A stretch of DNA of 56,068 bases from Gammaproteobacteria bacterium (GTDB taxonomy: Bacteria; Pseudomonadota; Gammaproteobacteria; Steroidobacterales; Steroidobacteraceae). The position numbers and the translations under genes are program-made. Where the stretch lies: positions 1-56,068 of the forward strand of contig JABCZO010000027.1 in the NCBI GenBank assembly GCA_013289615.1, written 5' to 3'. Positions 27,068 to 37,044 of this stretch are shown one piece after another (positions within the stretch are counted from its first letter, which is position 1; each line of letters starts with the position of its first letter). The notes below the pieces were generated by a model. That model did no database searches, had not been told where the DNA came from, and was given only the letters and a program-made list of their open reading frames with translations.

Positions 27068-28161
27068 CGCATCGCTCGTCGTGCGCGACGTGCGCGGTGC
27101 GCGCGCAGCAGCCCGGGCCCGAGCACCGCCGCCAGGCTCATCGCCAGGAACAGCGCATGCACCCACCACAGCCCGAACGCGGCCGGAACGATGCCGCGTT
27201 CCAGCCAGGTGCGCCCCGCGAGTGCCAGGTTCGCATACAGCGCAAACACCAGCATCGCGATCCAGACGTGGGCGTAGCGGCCCTGGCGCGGGCGCAAGCG
27301 TCCAAGCGGCACCGCAAGCACCGTCAGCACCAGGGTCATCACCGGCAGTCCCAGACGCCAGTGCAGCTCGGCCAGCTGCTTTAAATCGTGGCTCCCCAGC
27401 AGTGTGATGGTGCTCAGCTCGCCCACCCGCAGCGCACGCGCGGCGGCCTCGGGGGACTGCACTGGAATCAACTGCTGCTCGAAGCGCATGATGCGGAAGC
27501 GATTGCTGCCGGGCGTGCCTTCGATGCGCTCGCCGTCGAACAGTGTGATGGTCTCGGCCACGCCATCGGCCGAACCGGCGTAGCGGGCGCGCCGCGCCAC
27601 CGTGGTCTCAACGGACGGCCCGTCGCTGCGCTTGACGAATACGTCAGACAGATCGCCGTTGCGCTCGGCGGCACGTGCGTACACCACGATGCGCCCGCCG
27701 CTGAAGCTGCGGAACTTCCCCGGCTCGACCGGTGCGCTGATGGCGGCGCGCAGCGCCTCAGTACGCAGCGCCGCTTCGGCCGCTGCCGCGCGCGGCGACA
27801 GATCGAAATTGAGCCAGCCGATCAGTGCCGTGACCGGCAATGCCAGCAGCCACACCGCCGCCGCAACCCGCGCGACACCGACGCCGCAGGCCTGCGCCGC
27901 CGCCATCTCGCTGTCGTGGTAGAGGCGTCCGAAGGCGAGCACGATGCCGATCACCAATCCGAATGGCAGCAGGATCGCCACGTTCTGCGCCGCGCTCAGC
28001 CCGATCAGCTCGAGCACGTAGCCTTTCTGGTACTGCAGCTGGGCTGCGCGCGCGAGCACCGAGCCGACCTGGTTCACCAACAGTAGGGCGAACGCTATGA
28101 GCGTCACGCCAACGAAGTTGACGGTCATCTCCCAGAGCATATAGCGCTGCAGAATTCGCAA
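27064..28161 (-). CDS. lptF: LPS export ABC permease LptF
   Basis: LptF is the second permease of the LptBFGC exporter. At 365 residues it starts with TTG 28161 (MRILQRYMLWEMTVNFVGV), preceded by GAGGA four bases ahead and GGAGG further up. An ATG at 28140 would shorten the conserved first segment. It has two membrane bundles flanking a periplasmic domain (GRIVVYARAAERNGDLSDVFV) and the coupling-helix-like GRLYHDSEMAAAQACGVG. It is divergent from pepA, the usual gammaproteobacterial arrangement, with 161 bases between. Confidence 0.95.
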   Translation of the reverse strand: MRILQRYMLWEMTVNFVGVTLIAFALLLVNQVGSVLARAAQLQYQKGYVLELIGLSAAQNVAILLPFGLVIGIVLAFGRLYHDSEMAAAQACGVGVARVAAAVWLLALPVTALIGWLNFDLSPRAAAAEAALRTEALRAAISAPVEPGKFRSFSGGRIVVYARAAERNGDLSDVFVKRSDGPSVETTVARRARYAGSADGVAETITLFDGERIEGTPGSNRFRIMRFEQQLIPVQSPEAAARALRVGELSTITLLGSHDLKQLAELHWRLGLPVMTLVLTVLAVPLGRLRPRQGRYAHVWIAMLVFALYANLALAGRTWLERGIVPAAFGLWWVHALFLAMSLAAVLGPGLLRAHRARRARRAMR

Positions 28162-28261
28162 TGGGTCCTCTACCTCCAGGCGGCTTGGGCTACACTTGCC
28201 TTTAGACTATCGTGGCCGCGCGCGCGACGGCGTATCCGGTCAATGCCGCCGAACGCAGGGG

Positions 28262-28291
28262 TTTACACCGCGGCGGGCGCTACGTTATACG
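28262..28291 (+). promoter_or_regulatory. promoter of pepA
   Basis: TTTACA at 28262-28267 and TATACG at 28286-28291 are spaced by 18 bases and point to pepA, leaving a leader of about 25 bases. This is the best sigma-70-like pair in the lptF-pepA gap. The lptF promoter was not clear. Confidence 0.55.
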
Positions 28292-28322
28292 AATATTTCG
28301 CGGGCAAACAAGGATTAAGACG

Positions 28323-29828
28323 ATGCGATTCGATGCTTTCAGCCGCCCGGCCGCCGCCCAGCGCAGCGATTGCCTGGTAATCGGGGCATTCGAGCGTGGC
28401 GAATTGGGCGCGGAAGGCCTGGCGGTGGACCGCAGGGTGCGCGGTCGCGTGCGCCGCCTGCTCAGCAGTGGTGATTTTTCCGGGCACACCGGTGAGACGC
28501 TGCTGCTGCCCGAGGTGCCTGGAGTTGCCGCCGGACGACTGCTGCTGATCGGGTTGGGCAACAAGGCGCAGTTCAACCGCCGTGGCTGGCGCCGCGCGCT
28601 GCAGACTGCTATTGCCGCATTGGCGCGTACCCGCATCGCATCGGCCGCAATCGCCCTCGAGCGGCCAGGCGCAGCCGAACTCGACGGCTATTACCTCGGC
28701 CGCAGCATTGCGGAGATCACCGGGGCGAGCCTGTACCGCGTCAACGATCTCAAGACCGGACGCCGGGCGCGAGCGCCGGCGCTGGCGCGGGTACTGGTGG
28801 GGCCGGTCGCCGCCGCGGCAATCGCCGAGGTGCGGCGCGGACTGGCTGCGGGGGCCGCGCTAAGCGAGAGCGCCCGCCTGTTGCGTAACCTTGGCAATCT
28901 GCCTGCCAACGTCTGCACGCCGCGCTACCTGGCGGCACAGGCGCGCGAACTGGAACGCAGCTATCGGCGCCGCCTGCGAGTGCGTGTATTCGACGAGGCC
29001 GGAATCCGGCGCCTCAAGATGGGTTGTCTGCTGGCGGTGACCCGAGGCAGCGCCGAGCCGCCGCGCTTCATCGTGCTCGACTACCGTGGCGCACGCCGCA
29101 GCCGGCCGCCGCTGGTGCTGGTCGGCAAGGGCGTGACCTTCGATACCGGCGGCATCTCGCTCAAGGACCCGCCGGCGATGGACGAAATGAAGTACGACAT
29201 GTGCGGTGCCGCCACGGTCCTGGCGGCGATCGATTTTGCAGCGCGCACCGGCCTCAAGATCAATCTTGTCGGCCTGATACCGACCTGCGAAAACATGCCG
29301 GACGGCCGCGCGGTGAAGCCGGGCGATATCGTCACCAGCGCTTCCGGACAGACCGTCGAGATCCTCAACACCGATGCCGAGGGACGGCTGATCCTGTGCG
29401 ATGCGCTGAATTATGCGCGCCGTTACCAGCCCGAGGCGGTGGTGGACTTCGCAACCCTGACCGGCGCCTGCATCATCGCCCTTGGCAATCATCACAGCGG
29501 CGTGATGGCGAACGACGATGCCCTGGCGCGCGAGCTGGTCGAGGCGGGCGTGCGCACCGATGATCGCGCCTGGCAGCTGCCGCTGACCGAGGAGTACGGC
29601 GAGCAGCTGCGCAGTAACTTTGCCGACATGGCGAACATCGCCGGTCGCGAGGGTGGTGCGATCACCGCTGCGGCGTTTCTGGGAAAGTTCACCCAGGGGA
29701 TGCGCTGGGCGCACATGGATATCGCCGGCAGCGCCTGGGCCGGGGGGGCCGCCAAGGGTGCCACCGGTAGGCCGTTGTCGCTGGTGGCTGATTTCCTGAC
29801 GCGCCGCGCCGCCGGCTCCAAGTCCTAA
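28323..29828 (+). CDS. pepA: leucyl aminopeptidase
   Basis: PepA is a hexameric M17 di-metal aminopeptidase; in E. coli it also binds DNA. ATG 28323 gives 501 residues (MRFDAFSRPAAAQ). The catalytic C-terminal half has VGKGVTFDTGGISLK (metal and catalytic Lys), MKYDMCGAATVLAA and the family signature NTDAEGRLILCD. The N-terminal macro-like domain spans about 1-170. An in-frame extension to 28212 has no homology and would cover the promoter. It is followed by holC one base after its stop. Confidence 0.96.
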   Translation: MRFDAFSRPAAAQRSDCLVIGAFERGELGAEGLAVDRRVRGRVRRLLSSGDFSGHTGETLLLPEVPGVAAGRLLLIGLGNKAQFNRRGWRRALQTAIAALARTRIASAAIALERPGAAELDGYYLGRSIAEITGASLYRVNDLKTGRRARAPALARVLVGPVAAAAIAEVRRGLAAGAALSESARLLRNLGNLPANVCTPRYLAAQARELERSYRRRLRVRVFDEAGIRRLKMGCLLAVTRGSAEPPRFIVLDYRGARRSRPPLVLVGKGVTFDTGGISLKDPPAMDEMKYDMCGAATVLAAIDFAARTGLKINLVGLIPTCENMPDGRAVKPGDIVTSASGQTVEILNTDAEGRLILCDALNYARRYQPEAVVDFATLTGACIIALGNHHSGVMANDDALARELVEAGVRTDDRAWQLPLTEEYGEQLRSNFADMANIAGREGGAITAAAFLGKFTQGMRWAHMDIAGSAWAGGAAKGATGRPLSLVADFLTRRAAGSKS

Positions 29829-29829
29829 G

Positions 29830-30291
29830 GTGGCGGTGGCGGCAACGCCGAGAGTCGACTTTTACGTGCTGCCCGGCAGCGAGCCGCGTGCACGGCTGAA
29901 GTTCGCCTGCCGCATCGCCGAACAGGCCTACCTGGCCGATCAACGTGTGTTCGTCTGGCTCGATGATGCGATCGAACTGCAGAGTTTCGATGAGCTGCTG
30001 TGGACCTTCGCCGACCGCAGCTTTGTGCCGCACGAGTCCTTCAGCGACGTCCGGCAATGGCACGACACGCCGGTACTGCTGGGCTTTCAGCTGCAGCCGC
30101 TGCAGCCGTTCGAGCTGCTGCTGAACCTGGGCAGTGAAGTACCCGGGGCTGCCGCACACGCCGTGCGCATCGCCGAAATCGTAGACGCGGAGGAAGCGCG
30201 GCGTCGCGCCGGGCGCAACCGCTTTCGTCACTACCGCGACCTGGGGCTGACGCCGGAAACGCACAACATCGCGGCCAACGATACGCCTTAA
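29830..30291 (+). CDS. holC: DNA polymerase III chi subunit
   Basis: HolC (chi) links the clamp loader to SSB on the lagging strand. A GTG at 29830, one base after the pepA stop, opens a 153-residue protein with VDFYVLPGSEPRARLKFACRIAEQAY and QRVFVWLDDAIELQSFDELLWTF. It also has FVPHE, VLLG and ELLLNLGSEVP, the usual chi fold pattern. An internal start is possible because the first residues (MAVAATPR) are not conserved. It lies between pepA and valS, the conserved gammaproteobacterial order. Confidence 0.92.
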   Translation: MAVAATPRVDFYVLPGSEPRARLKFACRIAEQAYLADQRVFVWLDDAIELQSFDELLWTFADRSFVPHESFSDVRQWHDTPVLLGFQLQPLQPFELLLNLGSEVPGAAAHAVRIAEIVDAEEARRRAGRNRFRHYRDLGLTPETHNIAANDTP

Positions 30292-30313
30292 CGCCCGCCT
30301 TAAGCCCTATAAT
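30285..30313 (+). promoter_or_regulatory. possible promoter of valS
   Basis: A perfect TATAAT at 30308-30313 lies in the holC-valS gap, with a weak GCCTTA -35 at 30285-30290 (17-base spacer). Transcription would begin about 25 bases before the valS ATG, giving valS a start independent of pepA-holC. Confidence 0.45.
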
Positions 30314-30344
30314 TGCCGGGTTTTAACGCCAGCCTCAGTCCCGG

Positions 30345-33155
30345 ATGGAAAAAGTCTACTCGCCCGCCGATATCGAACAGCGTCTGTATCAGCGTTGGGA
30401 GGCAGCCGGCTATTTTGCCCCGCGGCCTGGGCAGCGCAGCTACTGCATCGTCATTCCGCCGCCGAATGTGACCGGCACGCTGCATATGGGGCATGCATTC
30501 CAGGACACGATCATGGATGCGCTGATACGCCAGCATCGCATGCGCGGCGAGCAGACCCTGTGGCAGACCGGGACCGATCATGCCGGCATCGCCACGCAGA
30601 TGGTGGTCGAGCGGCAGCTCAACGCCGAAGGCAAGCGGCGCACCGACCTGTCGCGCGACGCCTTTGTCGAGCACGTCTGGGCCTGGAAGCAGCAGTCGGG
30701 CGGCACCATCGCGCAGCAGTTGCGCCGCCTTGGCGCCTCGGTCGACTGGACGCGCGAGCGCTTCACGATGGATCCGGATCTGTCGCGCGCGGTGGTGGAA
30801 GCGTTCGTACGGCTGCATCAGGAGGGCCTGATCTACCGCGGCCAGCGGCTGGTCAACTGGGATCCGGTGCTGCGCACCGCGCTGTCGGACCTGGAAGTGC
30901 TGTCCGAAGAGGAACACGGGCAGCTGTGGCATCTGCGCTATCGGCTCGCGGACGGCAGCGGCGAGGTGATCGTGGCTACCACCCGTCCGGAGACGATGCT
31001 GGGCGATGCTGCGGTCGCGGTGCATCCGGAGGATGAGCGCTACCGCGCGCTGATCGGGCGCAGGCTGCTGCTGCCGCTGGCCAGGCGCGAAATCCCGATC
31101 ATCGCCGACAGTTACGTCGATCCCGCCTTCGGCACCGGCTGCCTGAAGATCACCCCGGCACACGACTTCAATGACTACGCGATCGGCATGCGGCACGCAT
31201 TGCCGCTGATCAACGTGTTCACGCCCGATGCGCGCCTGAACGACAACGCGCCGGCGCACCTGCGCGACCTCGATCGGTTCGAGGCGCGCGAGCGCATCGT
31301 GGCCGAGCTTATGGCGGCCGGCCTGGTCGCACGCATCGAACCGCACAAGCTGATGATCCCGCGCGGCGATCGCACCGGCGCGGTGATCGAGCCCTACCTG
31401 ACCGATCAGTGGTACGTGCGCGTTGCGCCGCTGGCAGCCCCGGCGATCGCGGCGGTCGAATCCGGTCGGGTGCGCTTCGTACCCGAGAACTGGGACAAGA
31501 CCTACTACCAGTGGATGCGCAACATCCAGGACTGGTGCATCAGCCGGCAACTGTGGTGGGGCCATCGCATCCCGGCCTGGTACGGCGAGGATGGCCAGAT
31601 CTACGTCGCACGCAGCGAGGCCGATGCCCATGCCCAGGCCCGTGCCCGCCACGGCCGCGAGGTGGCGCTGCGCCAGGACGAGGACGTTCTCGACACCTGG
31701 TTCTCTTCGGCGCTGTGGCCCTTTTCCACCCAAGGCTGGCCCGAGCGCACCCCGGACCTCGATCGCTTCTATCCGACCAACGTGCTGGTGACCGGCTTTG
31801 ACATCATCTTTTTCTGGGTCGCGCGCATGCTGATGTTCGGCTTGAAATTCATGGGTGAGGTGCCGTTTCGCGCGGTGTACCTGCATGGGCTGATCCTCGA
31901 TGCCGAAGGCCAGAAGATGTCGAAATCGAAGGGCAATGTGATCGACCCGCTCGACATCATCGACGGCATCGGGCTCGAGGCGCTGGTGGCCAAGCGCACC
32001 TCGGGACTGATGCAGCCGCATCTGGCTGCCAGCATCGAAACGGCCACGCGCAAGCAGTACCCGCACGGCATCGCGGCTCACGGCACCGATGCGTTGCGCT
32101 TTAGCTTCGCCTCGCTTGCCACACAGAGCCGCGATCTGCGCTTCGACCTCGGGCGGGTGGCCGGGTACCGAAACTTCTGCAACAAGCTGTGGAACGCCGC
32201 GCGTTTCGTGATGCTGTCGCTCGAGCAGGCGCCGGCGCCGGCCGCGCCGGCCGATGCGAGCGCCGCCGCGATCCGGCTCGCCCCATCTTCGGCACCTGCC
32301 GATCGCTGGATTCGCTCGCGCCTCGGCGCCACGATCCGCGCGGTCGACCAGGCGTTCGATGACTACCGGTTCGATTTTGCCGCCAGCGCGCTGTACGAAT
32401 TCACCTGGCACGAGTTTTGCGACTGGTACCTGGAGATCGTCAAGCCGGTGCTGCAGGACGCCGGCGATGCAGCCGCGCAGCAGAGCGTGCGCCGCACGCT
32501 GCTTGAAGTGCTGGAGGCACTGCTGCGTGCGCTGCACCCGCTGATGCCGTTCATTACCGAGGACATCTGGCTGCGCGTGGCGCCGCTCGCGGGCGTGCCG
32601 GGCCCGAGCATCGTGCTCGCGCCCTGGCCGCAGGCGGCGCAGTTCGAACACGATGCGGGCGCCGAAGCCGAGCTGCGTTGGGTGATGCAGGTCGTGCTCG
32701 GCATCCGCCAGATCCGTGGCGAGATGGACATCAGTCCCGGCCGCCGTCTGCCGCTGCTGTTGCAGCACGCCACTGCCCACGATCTGCAGCTCGCGCAGCG
32801 CCATCATGCGTTGCTGTCGCGCCTGGCGGGCCTTGAGAGCGTGCGGCCGCTTGCCTCCGGCGAGCCCGCCCCGCCCGCGGCCGCCGCGCTGGTCGGGGAA
32901 CTCAGCCTGCTGGTGCCGATGGCCGGACTGATCGAACCCGCGAGCGAATTGCAGCGCCTCGACAAGCGCCTGCAGAAGATCGAACAGGAGCTGAACAAAT
33001 CCCGCGGCAAGCTCGCCAACGACAGCTTTGTCGGTAACGCGCCCGCCGATGTCGTCGAGCAGGAGCGATCACGCCTGGCCGAATTCGAGCGCACGCGCGC
33101 GGCACTGACGCGGCAGATGGAGCAGGTGCGGGCGCTCGCCCAGGTGCGTGCTTGA
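30345..33155 (+). CDS. valS: valyl-tRNA synthetase
   Basis: ValS charges tRNA-Val and edits mis-activated Thr. The 936-residue class I synthetase has HMGH (HIGH) at 47-50 in [15 protein letters not shown]. The CP1 editing domain contains [17 protein letters not shown] and [19 protein letters not shown]. Next come [17 protein letters not shown] and KMSKS at 524-528. The anticodon-binding helical domain and a C-terminal coiled coil (about 870-930, [20 protein letters not shown]) complete it. Length and motifs are normal. Its stop overlaps the next start (TTG 33152). Confidence 0.98.
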   Translation: MEKVYSPADIEQRLYQRWEAAGYFAPRPGQRSYCIVIPPPNVTGTLHMGHAFQDTIMDALIRQHRMRGEQTLWQTGTDHAGIATQMVVERQLNAEGKRRTDLSRDAFVEHVWAWKQQSGGTIAQQLRRLGASVDWTRERFTMDPDLSRAVVEAFVRLHQEGLIYRGQRLVNWDPVLRTALSDLEVLSEEEHGQLWHLRYRLADGSGEVIVATTRPETMLGDAAVAVHPEDERYRALIGRRLLLPLARREIPIIADSYVDPAFGTGCLKITPAHDFNDYAIGMRHALPLINVFTPDARLNDNAPAHLRDLDRFEARERIVAELMAAGLVARIEPHKLMIPRGDRTGAVIEPYLTDQWYVRVAPLAAPAIAAVESGRVRFVPENWDKTYYQWMRNIQDWCISRQLWWGHRIPAWYGEDGQIYVARSEADAHAQARARHGREVALRQDEDVLDTWFSSALWPFSTQGWPERTPDLDRFYPTNVLVTGFDIIFFWVARMLMFGLKFMGEVPFRAVYLHGLILDAEGQKMSKSKGNVIDPLDIIDGIGLEALVAKRTSGLMQPHLAASIETATRKQYPHGIAAHGTDALRFSFASLATQSRDLRFDLGRVAGYRNFCNKLWNAARFVMLSLEQAPAPAAPADASAAAIRLAPSSAPADRWIRSRLGATIRAVDQAFDDYRFDFAASALYEFTWHEFCDWYLEIVKPVLQDAGDAAAQQSVRRTLLEVLEALLRALHPLMPFITEDIWLRVAPLAGVPGPSIVLAPWPQAAQFEHDAGAEAELRWVMQVVLGIRQIRGEMDISPGRRLPLLLQHATAHDLQLAQRHHALLSRLAGLESVRPLASGEPAPPAAAALVGELSLLVPMAGLIEPASELQRLDKRLQKIEQELNKSRGKLANDSFVGNAPADVVEQERSRLAEFERTRAALTRQMEQVRALAQVRA

Positions 33156-34063
33156 ACCGCCTGGTCGATACCGTGGCGGCGATCGAGCGCGTCATCTTCG
33201 GCAAGGGACAGCAGGTGCGGCTGTGCCTGACCTGCCTGATCGCGCGTGGTCACCTGCTGATCGAGGACGTGCCCGGCGTGGGCAAGACCACGCTGGCCCA
33301 TTGCCTGGCGCGGGTGCTGGGCCTGGAATGGACCCGCGTGCAATTCACCAGCGACATGCTGCCGGCAGACATCATCGGCGTGTCGATTTTCGATCGCGAT
33401 ACCCACAAGTTCCAGTTCCGGCGCGGCCCGGTATTCACCCAGCTGCTGCTCGCCGACGAGGTGAATCGAGCCAGTCCGAAGGCGCAGAGCGCGCTGCTTG
33501 AAGCGATGGAGGAGCGCCAGGTCAGCGTCGATGGCATTACCTACCCGCTACCCGAACCATTTTTCGTAGTCGCTACCCAGAACCCGCACGAGCAGGTCGG
33601 CACCTATGGTCTGCCGGAATCGCAACTCGACCGATTCCTGATGCGGGTGAGCCTGGGCTATCCGGATCGGGCCTCCGAGCGGCGCGTGCTGCTGCAGGGC
33701 GAGCGGCGCGAGTTGCTGAACGACACGCCGGCCGTGCTCAGCGGCGCCGAGGTGCTGAATCTGCAGCGTCAGGCGCGCAGCGTGCATGTCGCCGCTGCGC
33801 TGCTGGATTACGTGCAGGCTCTGGTCGCGCATACACGCGTGCAACTGGAGCTCGGTCTATCGCCGCGAGCCGCCCAGGGACTGCTGCGTGCCGCACAGGC
33901 CTGGGCGCTGATCCAGGGAGAGAGCGCGGTGCTGCCCGAGCACGTGCAGATCGTGTTTCCGGCGATCGCAGCGCACCGCCTGGAAACGCGCCACGGCGAC
34001 GGCGCCGCTCATGGCAACGAAGTCGCCGATGCGCTCATCAGGGCCGTTCCGATTCCTGTCTGA
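33152..34063 (+). CDS. MoxR-family AAA+ ATPase
   Basis: MoxR ATPases act as chaperones for metal-enzyme or surface-protein maturation, usually with DUF58 and other partners. TTG 33152 overlaps the valS stop and opens a 303-residue protein. It has Walker [10 protein letters not shown] (Lys45), [30 protein letters not shown] (Walker B) and [26 protein letters not shown] (sensor 1 and arginine finger region). It overlaps the following DUF58 gene. The module MoxR-DUF58-TgpA is common, but its substrate here is unknown. Confidence 0.92.
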   Translation: MNRLVDTVAAIERVIFGKGQQVRLCLTCLIARGHLLIEDVPGVGKTTLAHCLARVLGLEWTRVQFTSDMLPADIIGVSIFDRDTHKFQFRRGPVFTQLLLADEVNRASPKAQSALLEAMEERQVSVDGITYPLPEPFFVVATQNPHEQVGTYGLPESQLDRFLMRVSLGYPDRASERRVLLQGERRELLNDTPAVLSGAEVLNLQRQARSVHVAAALLDYVQALVAHTRVQLELGLSPRAAQGLLRAAQAWALIQGESAVLPEHVQIVFPAIAAHRLETRHGDGAAHGNEVADALIRAVPIPV

Positions 34064-35018
34064 GCCGCGCGCGGCACTGGCGGCGGCATTGGCGCACTGG
34101 GCGCGCGCGCGCCAGGGCGACGACACGCCGCCGCTGACGCTGCAGGCGCGACGCATCTACATCCTGCCGACCGGAGCCGGTGTCGCGGCGGCGGCGTTGC
34201 TGTTTGTGATGCTGCTGGCCGGCATGAACTACAACAACAGCCTGGCATTGCTGCTGTGCTTCATGTTGTGCGGGGTGACACTGGTGTCGATGCATGAATG
34301 CCACGGGATGCTATCGGGCCTGAAGCTGCTGCGCGCCGAAGCCGACGACAGCTACGCCGGACGACTGGGAGAGCTGCAGCTGTGCTTTGAGAATCCGCAC
34401 TCCCGCGCGCGCAGCGCCCTGCAGCTGCGCGCCGGCGGCTGCCTGCCGGGCCGCTTCCAGCTGCCGCCGGCCGCGACCCAGCTGGTCCGGCTCAAGTACC
34501 AGGCCGGCGCGCGCGGCCGCCAGCGCATCGAGCGGCTCGAGTTGTCGAGCACCGCGCCATTGGGCCTGTTTCGGGCCTGGACCTGGCTGCACCTGCCGCT
34601 CGAGGCCATTGTCTATCCGGCACCGGGCGGAACGCGCCCGTTGCCGGTGCGCAGCGGCGATCCGCGCCAGGGCGAACGGCGCTCGCGCGTCGGCGGCGAG
34701 GAGGAATGGGCCGGGCTTAGGCCGCTGCAGGAGAGCGACTCTCCGCGCAGCGTCGCCTGGAAAGTCTATGCGCGTGGCGGCCCGCTGCTGGTGGCGCAGT
34801 ACGATGCGCCCGCGGGCATGCACCGACTGCTCGCGTTCGCGTCACTGCAGTCGCTGCCGCTCGAGCAGCGGCTGTCGCAGCTGGCGCAATGGGTACTCGA
34901 CTGCGAACGCCTCGGCGACACCTACCGGCTGGACTTGCCGCAGCAGGCACTGCCGGTCGGGCACGGCATCGCGCAGCAACGCGCCTGCCTGGAAGCCCTG
35001 GCGCTGTACGGCACGTGA
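34011..35018 (+). CDS. DUF58 domain protein
   Basis: This 335-residue membrane protein has two adjacent helices near the N-terminus (residues about 50-95, ILPTGAGVAAAALLFVMLLAG and ALLLCFMLCGVTLVSM). A beta-rich region follows, then the DUF58 segment ESDSPRSVAWKVYARGGPLLV and a vWA-like end. DUF58 proteins are partners of MoxR ATPases. ATG 34011 overlaps moxR by 53 bases; ATG 34029 is an alternative with a shorter overlap. Neither has a clear ribosome-binding site. It couples to the next gene through GTGA. Confidence 0.85.
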   Translation: MATKSPMRSSGPFRFLSEPRAALAAALAHWARARQGDDTPPLTLQARRIYILPTGAGVAAAALLFVMLLAGMNYNNSLALLLCFMLCGVTLVSMHECHGMLSGLKLLRAEADDSYAGRLGELQLCFENPHSRARSALQLRAGGCLPGRFQLPPAATQLVRLKYQAGARGRQRIERLELSSTAPLGLFRAWTWLHLPLEAIVYPAPGGTRPLPVRSGDPRQGERRSRVGGEEEWAGLRPLQESDSPRSVAWKVYARGGPLLVAQYDAPAGMHRLLAFASLQSLPLEQRLSQLAQWVLDCERLGDTYRLDLPQQALPVGHGIAQQRACLEALALYGT

Positions 35019-37018
35019 ACGCGCGCGCCGCCATCGCCGTTGAATCGCCACCGCTGCCGGCGAACAGCCTCTGGCTGCTGCTCGGCGGCTTTCTTGGGGC
35101 GGTGCTGCTCAACGCTCACCATACGGCGCTGTGGTGCCTGCCACTGGCGCTGCTCGCCATCGCCTGGCGAGCGCGCGGGCTGCGCGCGCCGCTGCGTCTG
35201 CCGGCGCGCTTCCTGCGCATCGGCGTCGCGCTGCTATTGACGCTCGCGGTACTGGCAAGTTTTCACACGCTCAACGGCATCGACGCCGGATCGAGCCTGC
35301 TGGTCGCGATGGCGACCCTGAAGCTCAGCGAGACCTCGCGCCGACGCGACTGGCTGATCATATTGGCCGCGGCGTTGTTCCTGCTGCTCGCCGCCTGCCT
35401 CGACGGCCAGGCGTTATGGCGCCTGCCGCTGTACGCGGCCGAGCTGTGGCTGCTATGCACGGCGTCGTACGCACTCGGCACCGACTTCGAGGTGGCGCGC
35501 ACGGCGACGCTGCTACGCCGCTCGGGCTTGAGTCTTGCCGCTGCGTTGCCATTTGCACTGCTGCTGTTTTTCTTCGTGCCCAGGCTCCCCGGCTCGTTCT
35601 GGGTGCTGCCGCAGCGGCACGAAGCGTTCACCGGACTGGGCGATGAGATGAGTCCCGGCAGCATCTCGCAGCTCACGCAATCGGGCGATGCGGCGCTGCG
35701 CGTACGTTTCGACGCCGCGCCGCCGCCGGCCGCCGAGCGCTATTGGCGCGGACCGGTATTGCATGTTTTCGACGGCTACACCTGGCGCCGCCAGCATGCG
35801 CAGGTGGACCGCGTACCGCGCCTGCAGTTCCAGGGCCAGGCCTATAGTTATGCAATCACGCTGGAACCGAACCAGCACAATGTGCTGATCGCGCTCGAGT
35901 TGCCGCGCGGCCTGCCGGACGAGCTGCCGAATACTTTCGCCACCTTCGACTATCAGCTGATAGCCCCCGCGCCGAGCGAGCGCGCCGTCAGCTATCGGTT
36001 GCAGTCCTATCCGCAGCATCGAAGTCTCGATCCGCTGTCCCCGGCAGCACGGCGGCTGGATCTGCAGTTGCCGCCGAATCGCAACCCGCGCAGCGCCGAA
36101 CTGGCGGCCTCGCTGCGCCAGCAGGCCGGCAGCGACGTCGGCCTGGTCGACGCCGTGCTCGAGTACCTGCGTCGCGGCGGCTTCACCTATACGCTCGAGC
36201 CGCCGCTGCTGAATCTGGATTCGGTGGATGATCTGCTGTTTCGCACGCGCGCCGGGTTTTGCGGCCACTACGCGTCGGCATTTGTCGCGCTGATGCGCGC
36301 CGGTGGCGTGCCCGCGCGCGTCGTGACCGGCTATCTGGGAGGCAGCTGGAATCGCTACGGCGGCTATCTCTATATCACCCAGGCCGATGCGCACGCCTGG
36401 GCGGAGGTGTGGCTCGAGGCGCAGGGCTGGGTACGGGTCGATCCGACCGCGGTGGTCGCCCCGGGACGCCTGACCCAAGGACTCGATGAACTGCTGCCCG
36501 GCGCCGGCGGCAATGGACGCGGGCTGATGTCCTCGTCCTGGGTTGTCAACGCGGTGCAGGCCTGGCAGGGGCTCAATGCCTGGTGGCAGGACGAATTCAT
36601 CGGCTTCAGCTTCGCCAGGCAACTCGCGCTGCTCGAGCGGCTAGGATTCAGGCAGCACGACTTGCGCGCCTTCGCGCTGCTACTGGCCGCCAGCGCCGGC
36701 ATCTGGCTGGCATTGATCGCCTGGGGCCTGCGGCCGCGGTCGCGCTCGCCTGCCGGGGACGGCCTGAGCCGAAGCTGGCGAGCGCTGGAACGTAAACTGC
36801 GGCGCGCCGCCGAACCACGCGCGCCGCACGAGGGCACGATGGCCTACGCCGAGCGCGTGGGTCGGGCGCGCCCCGAGTTGTCCTCCACGCTGACCGCCCT
36901 GGCCCGGCGCTATGCGCGATTGCGCTACGGGCCGGCGGCCGGTGCCGCCGAGTTCGAACAGTTCCAGCGCGCGGTGCGGCTGCTGCGGGTGCAGCCGCGC
37001 CGGCCGCGGCCGCACTGA
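35015..37018 (+). CDS. tgpA: TgpA-like membrane transglutaminase (DUF3488/transglutaminase-like)
   Basis: GTG 35015 overlaps the DUF58 stop (GTGA) and gives 667 residues. The N-terminal DUF3488 region has about six membrane helices (residues 15-200). A periplasmic transglutaminase-like domain follows, with the triad Cys416 (RAGFCGHYASAF), His460 (QADAHAWAEVW) and Asp476 (GWVRVDPTA). A last membrane helix at about 549-570 and a basic cytoplasmic DUF4129-like tail end it. In Pseudomonas the homolog is essential and has transglutaminase activity; the substrate is not established. It completes the MoxR-DUF58-TgpA set after valS and is convergent with an MFS gene 26 bases later. Confidence 0.9.
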   Translation: MNARAAIAVESPPLPANSLWLLLGGFLGAVLLNAHHTALWCLPLALLAIAWRARGLRAPLRLPARFLRIGVALLLTLAVLASFHTLNGIDAGSSLLVAMATLKLSETSRRRDWLIILAAALFLLLAACLDGQALWRLPLYAAELWLLCTASYALGTDFEVARTATLLRRSGLSLAAALPFALLLFFFVPRLPGSFWVLPQRHEAFTGLGDEMSPGSISQLTQSGDAALRVRFDAAPPPAAERYWRGPVLHVFDGYTWRRQHAQVDRVPRLQFQGQAYSYAITLEPNQHNVLIALELPRGLPDELPNTFATFDYQLIAPAPSERAVSYRLQSYPQHRSLDPLSPAARRLDLQLPPNRNPRSAELAASLRQQAGSDVGLVDAVLEYLRRGGFTYTLEPPLLNLDSVDDLLFRTRAGFCGHYASAFVALMRAGGVPARVVTGYLGGSWNRYGGYLYITQADAHAWAEVWLEAQGWVRVDPTAVVAPGRLTQGLDELLPGAGGNGRGLMSSSWVVNAVQAWQGLNAWWQDEFIGFSFARQLALLERLGFRQHDLRAFALLLAASAGIWLALIAWGLRPRSRSPAGDGLSRSWRALERKLRRAAEPRAPHEGTMAYAERVGRARPELSSTLTALARRYARLRYGPAAGAAEFEQFQRAVRLLRVQPRRPRPH

Positions 37019-37044
37019 CGGCGCCCCGGCAGCGGGCGAGCCGG

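Noticed and set aside
30300..32807. An 835-residue open frame on the minus strand opposite valS
   Set aside because: It is the antisense shadow of a GC-rich gene with strong RNY codon bias; the plus strand encodes a complete ValS and the antisense product has no recognisable domain.
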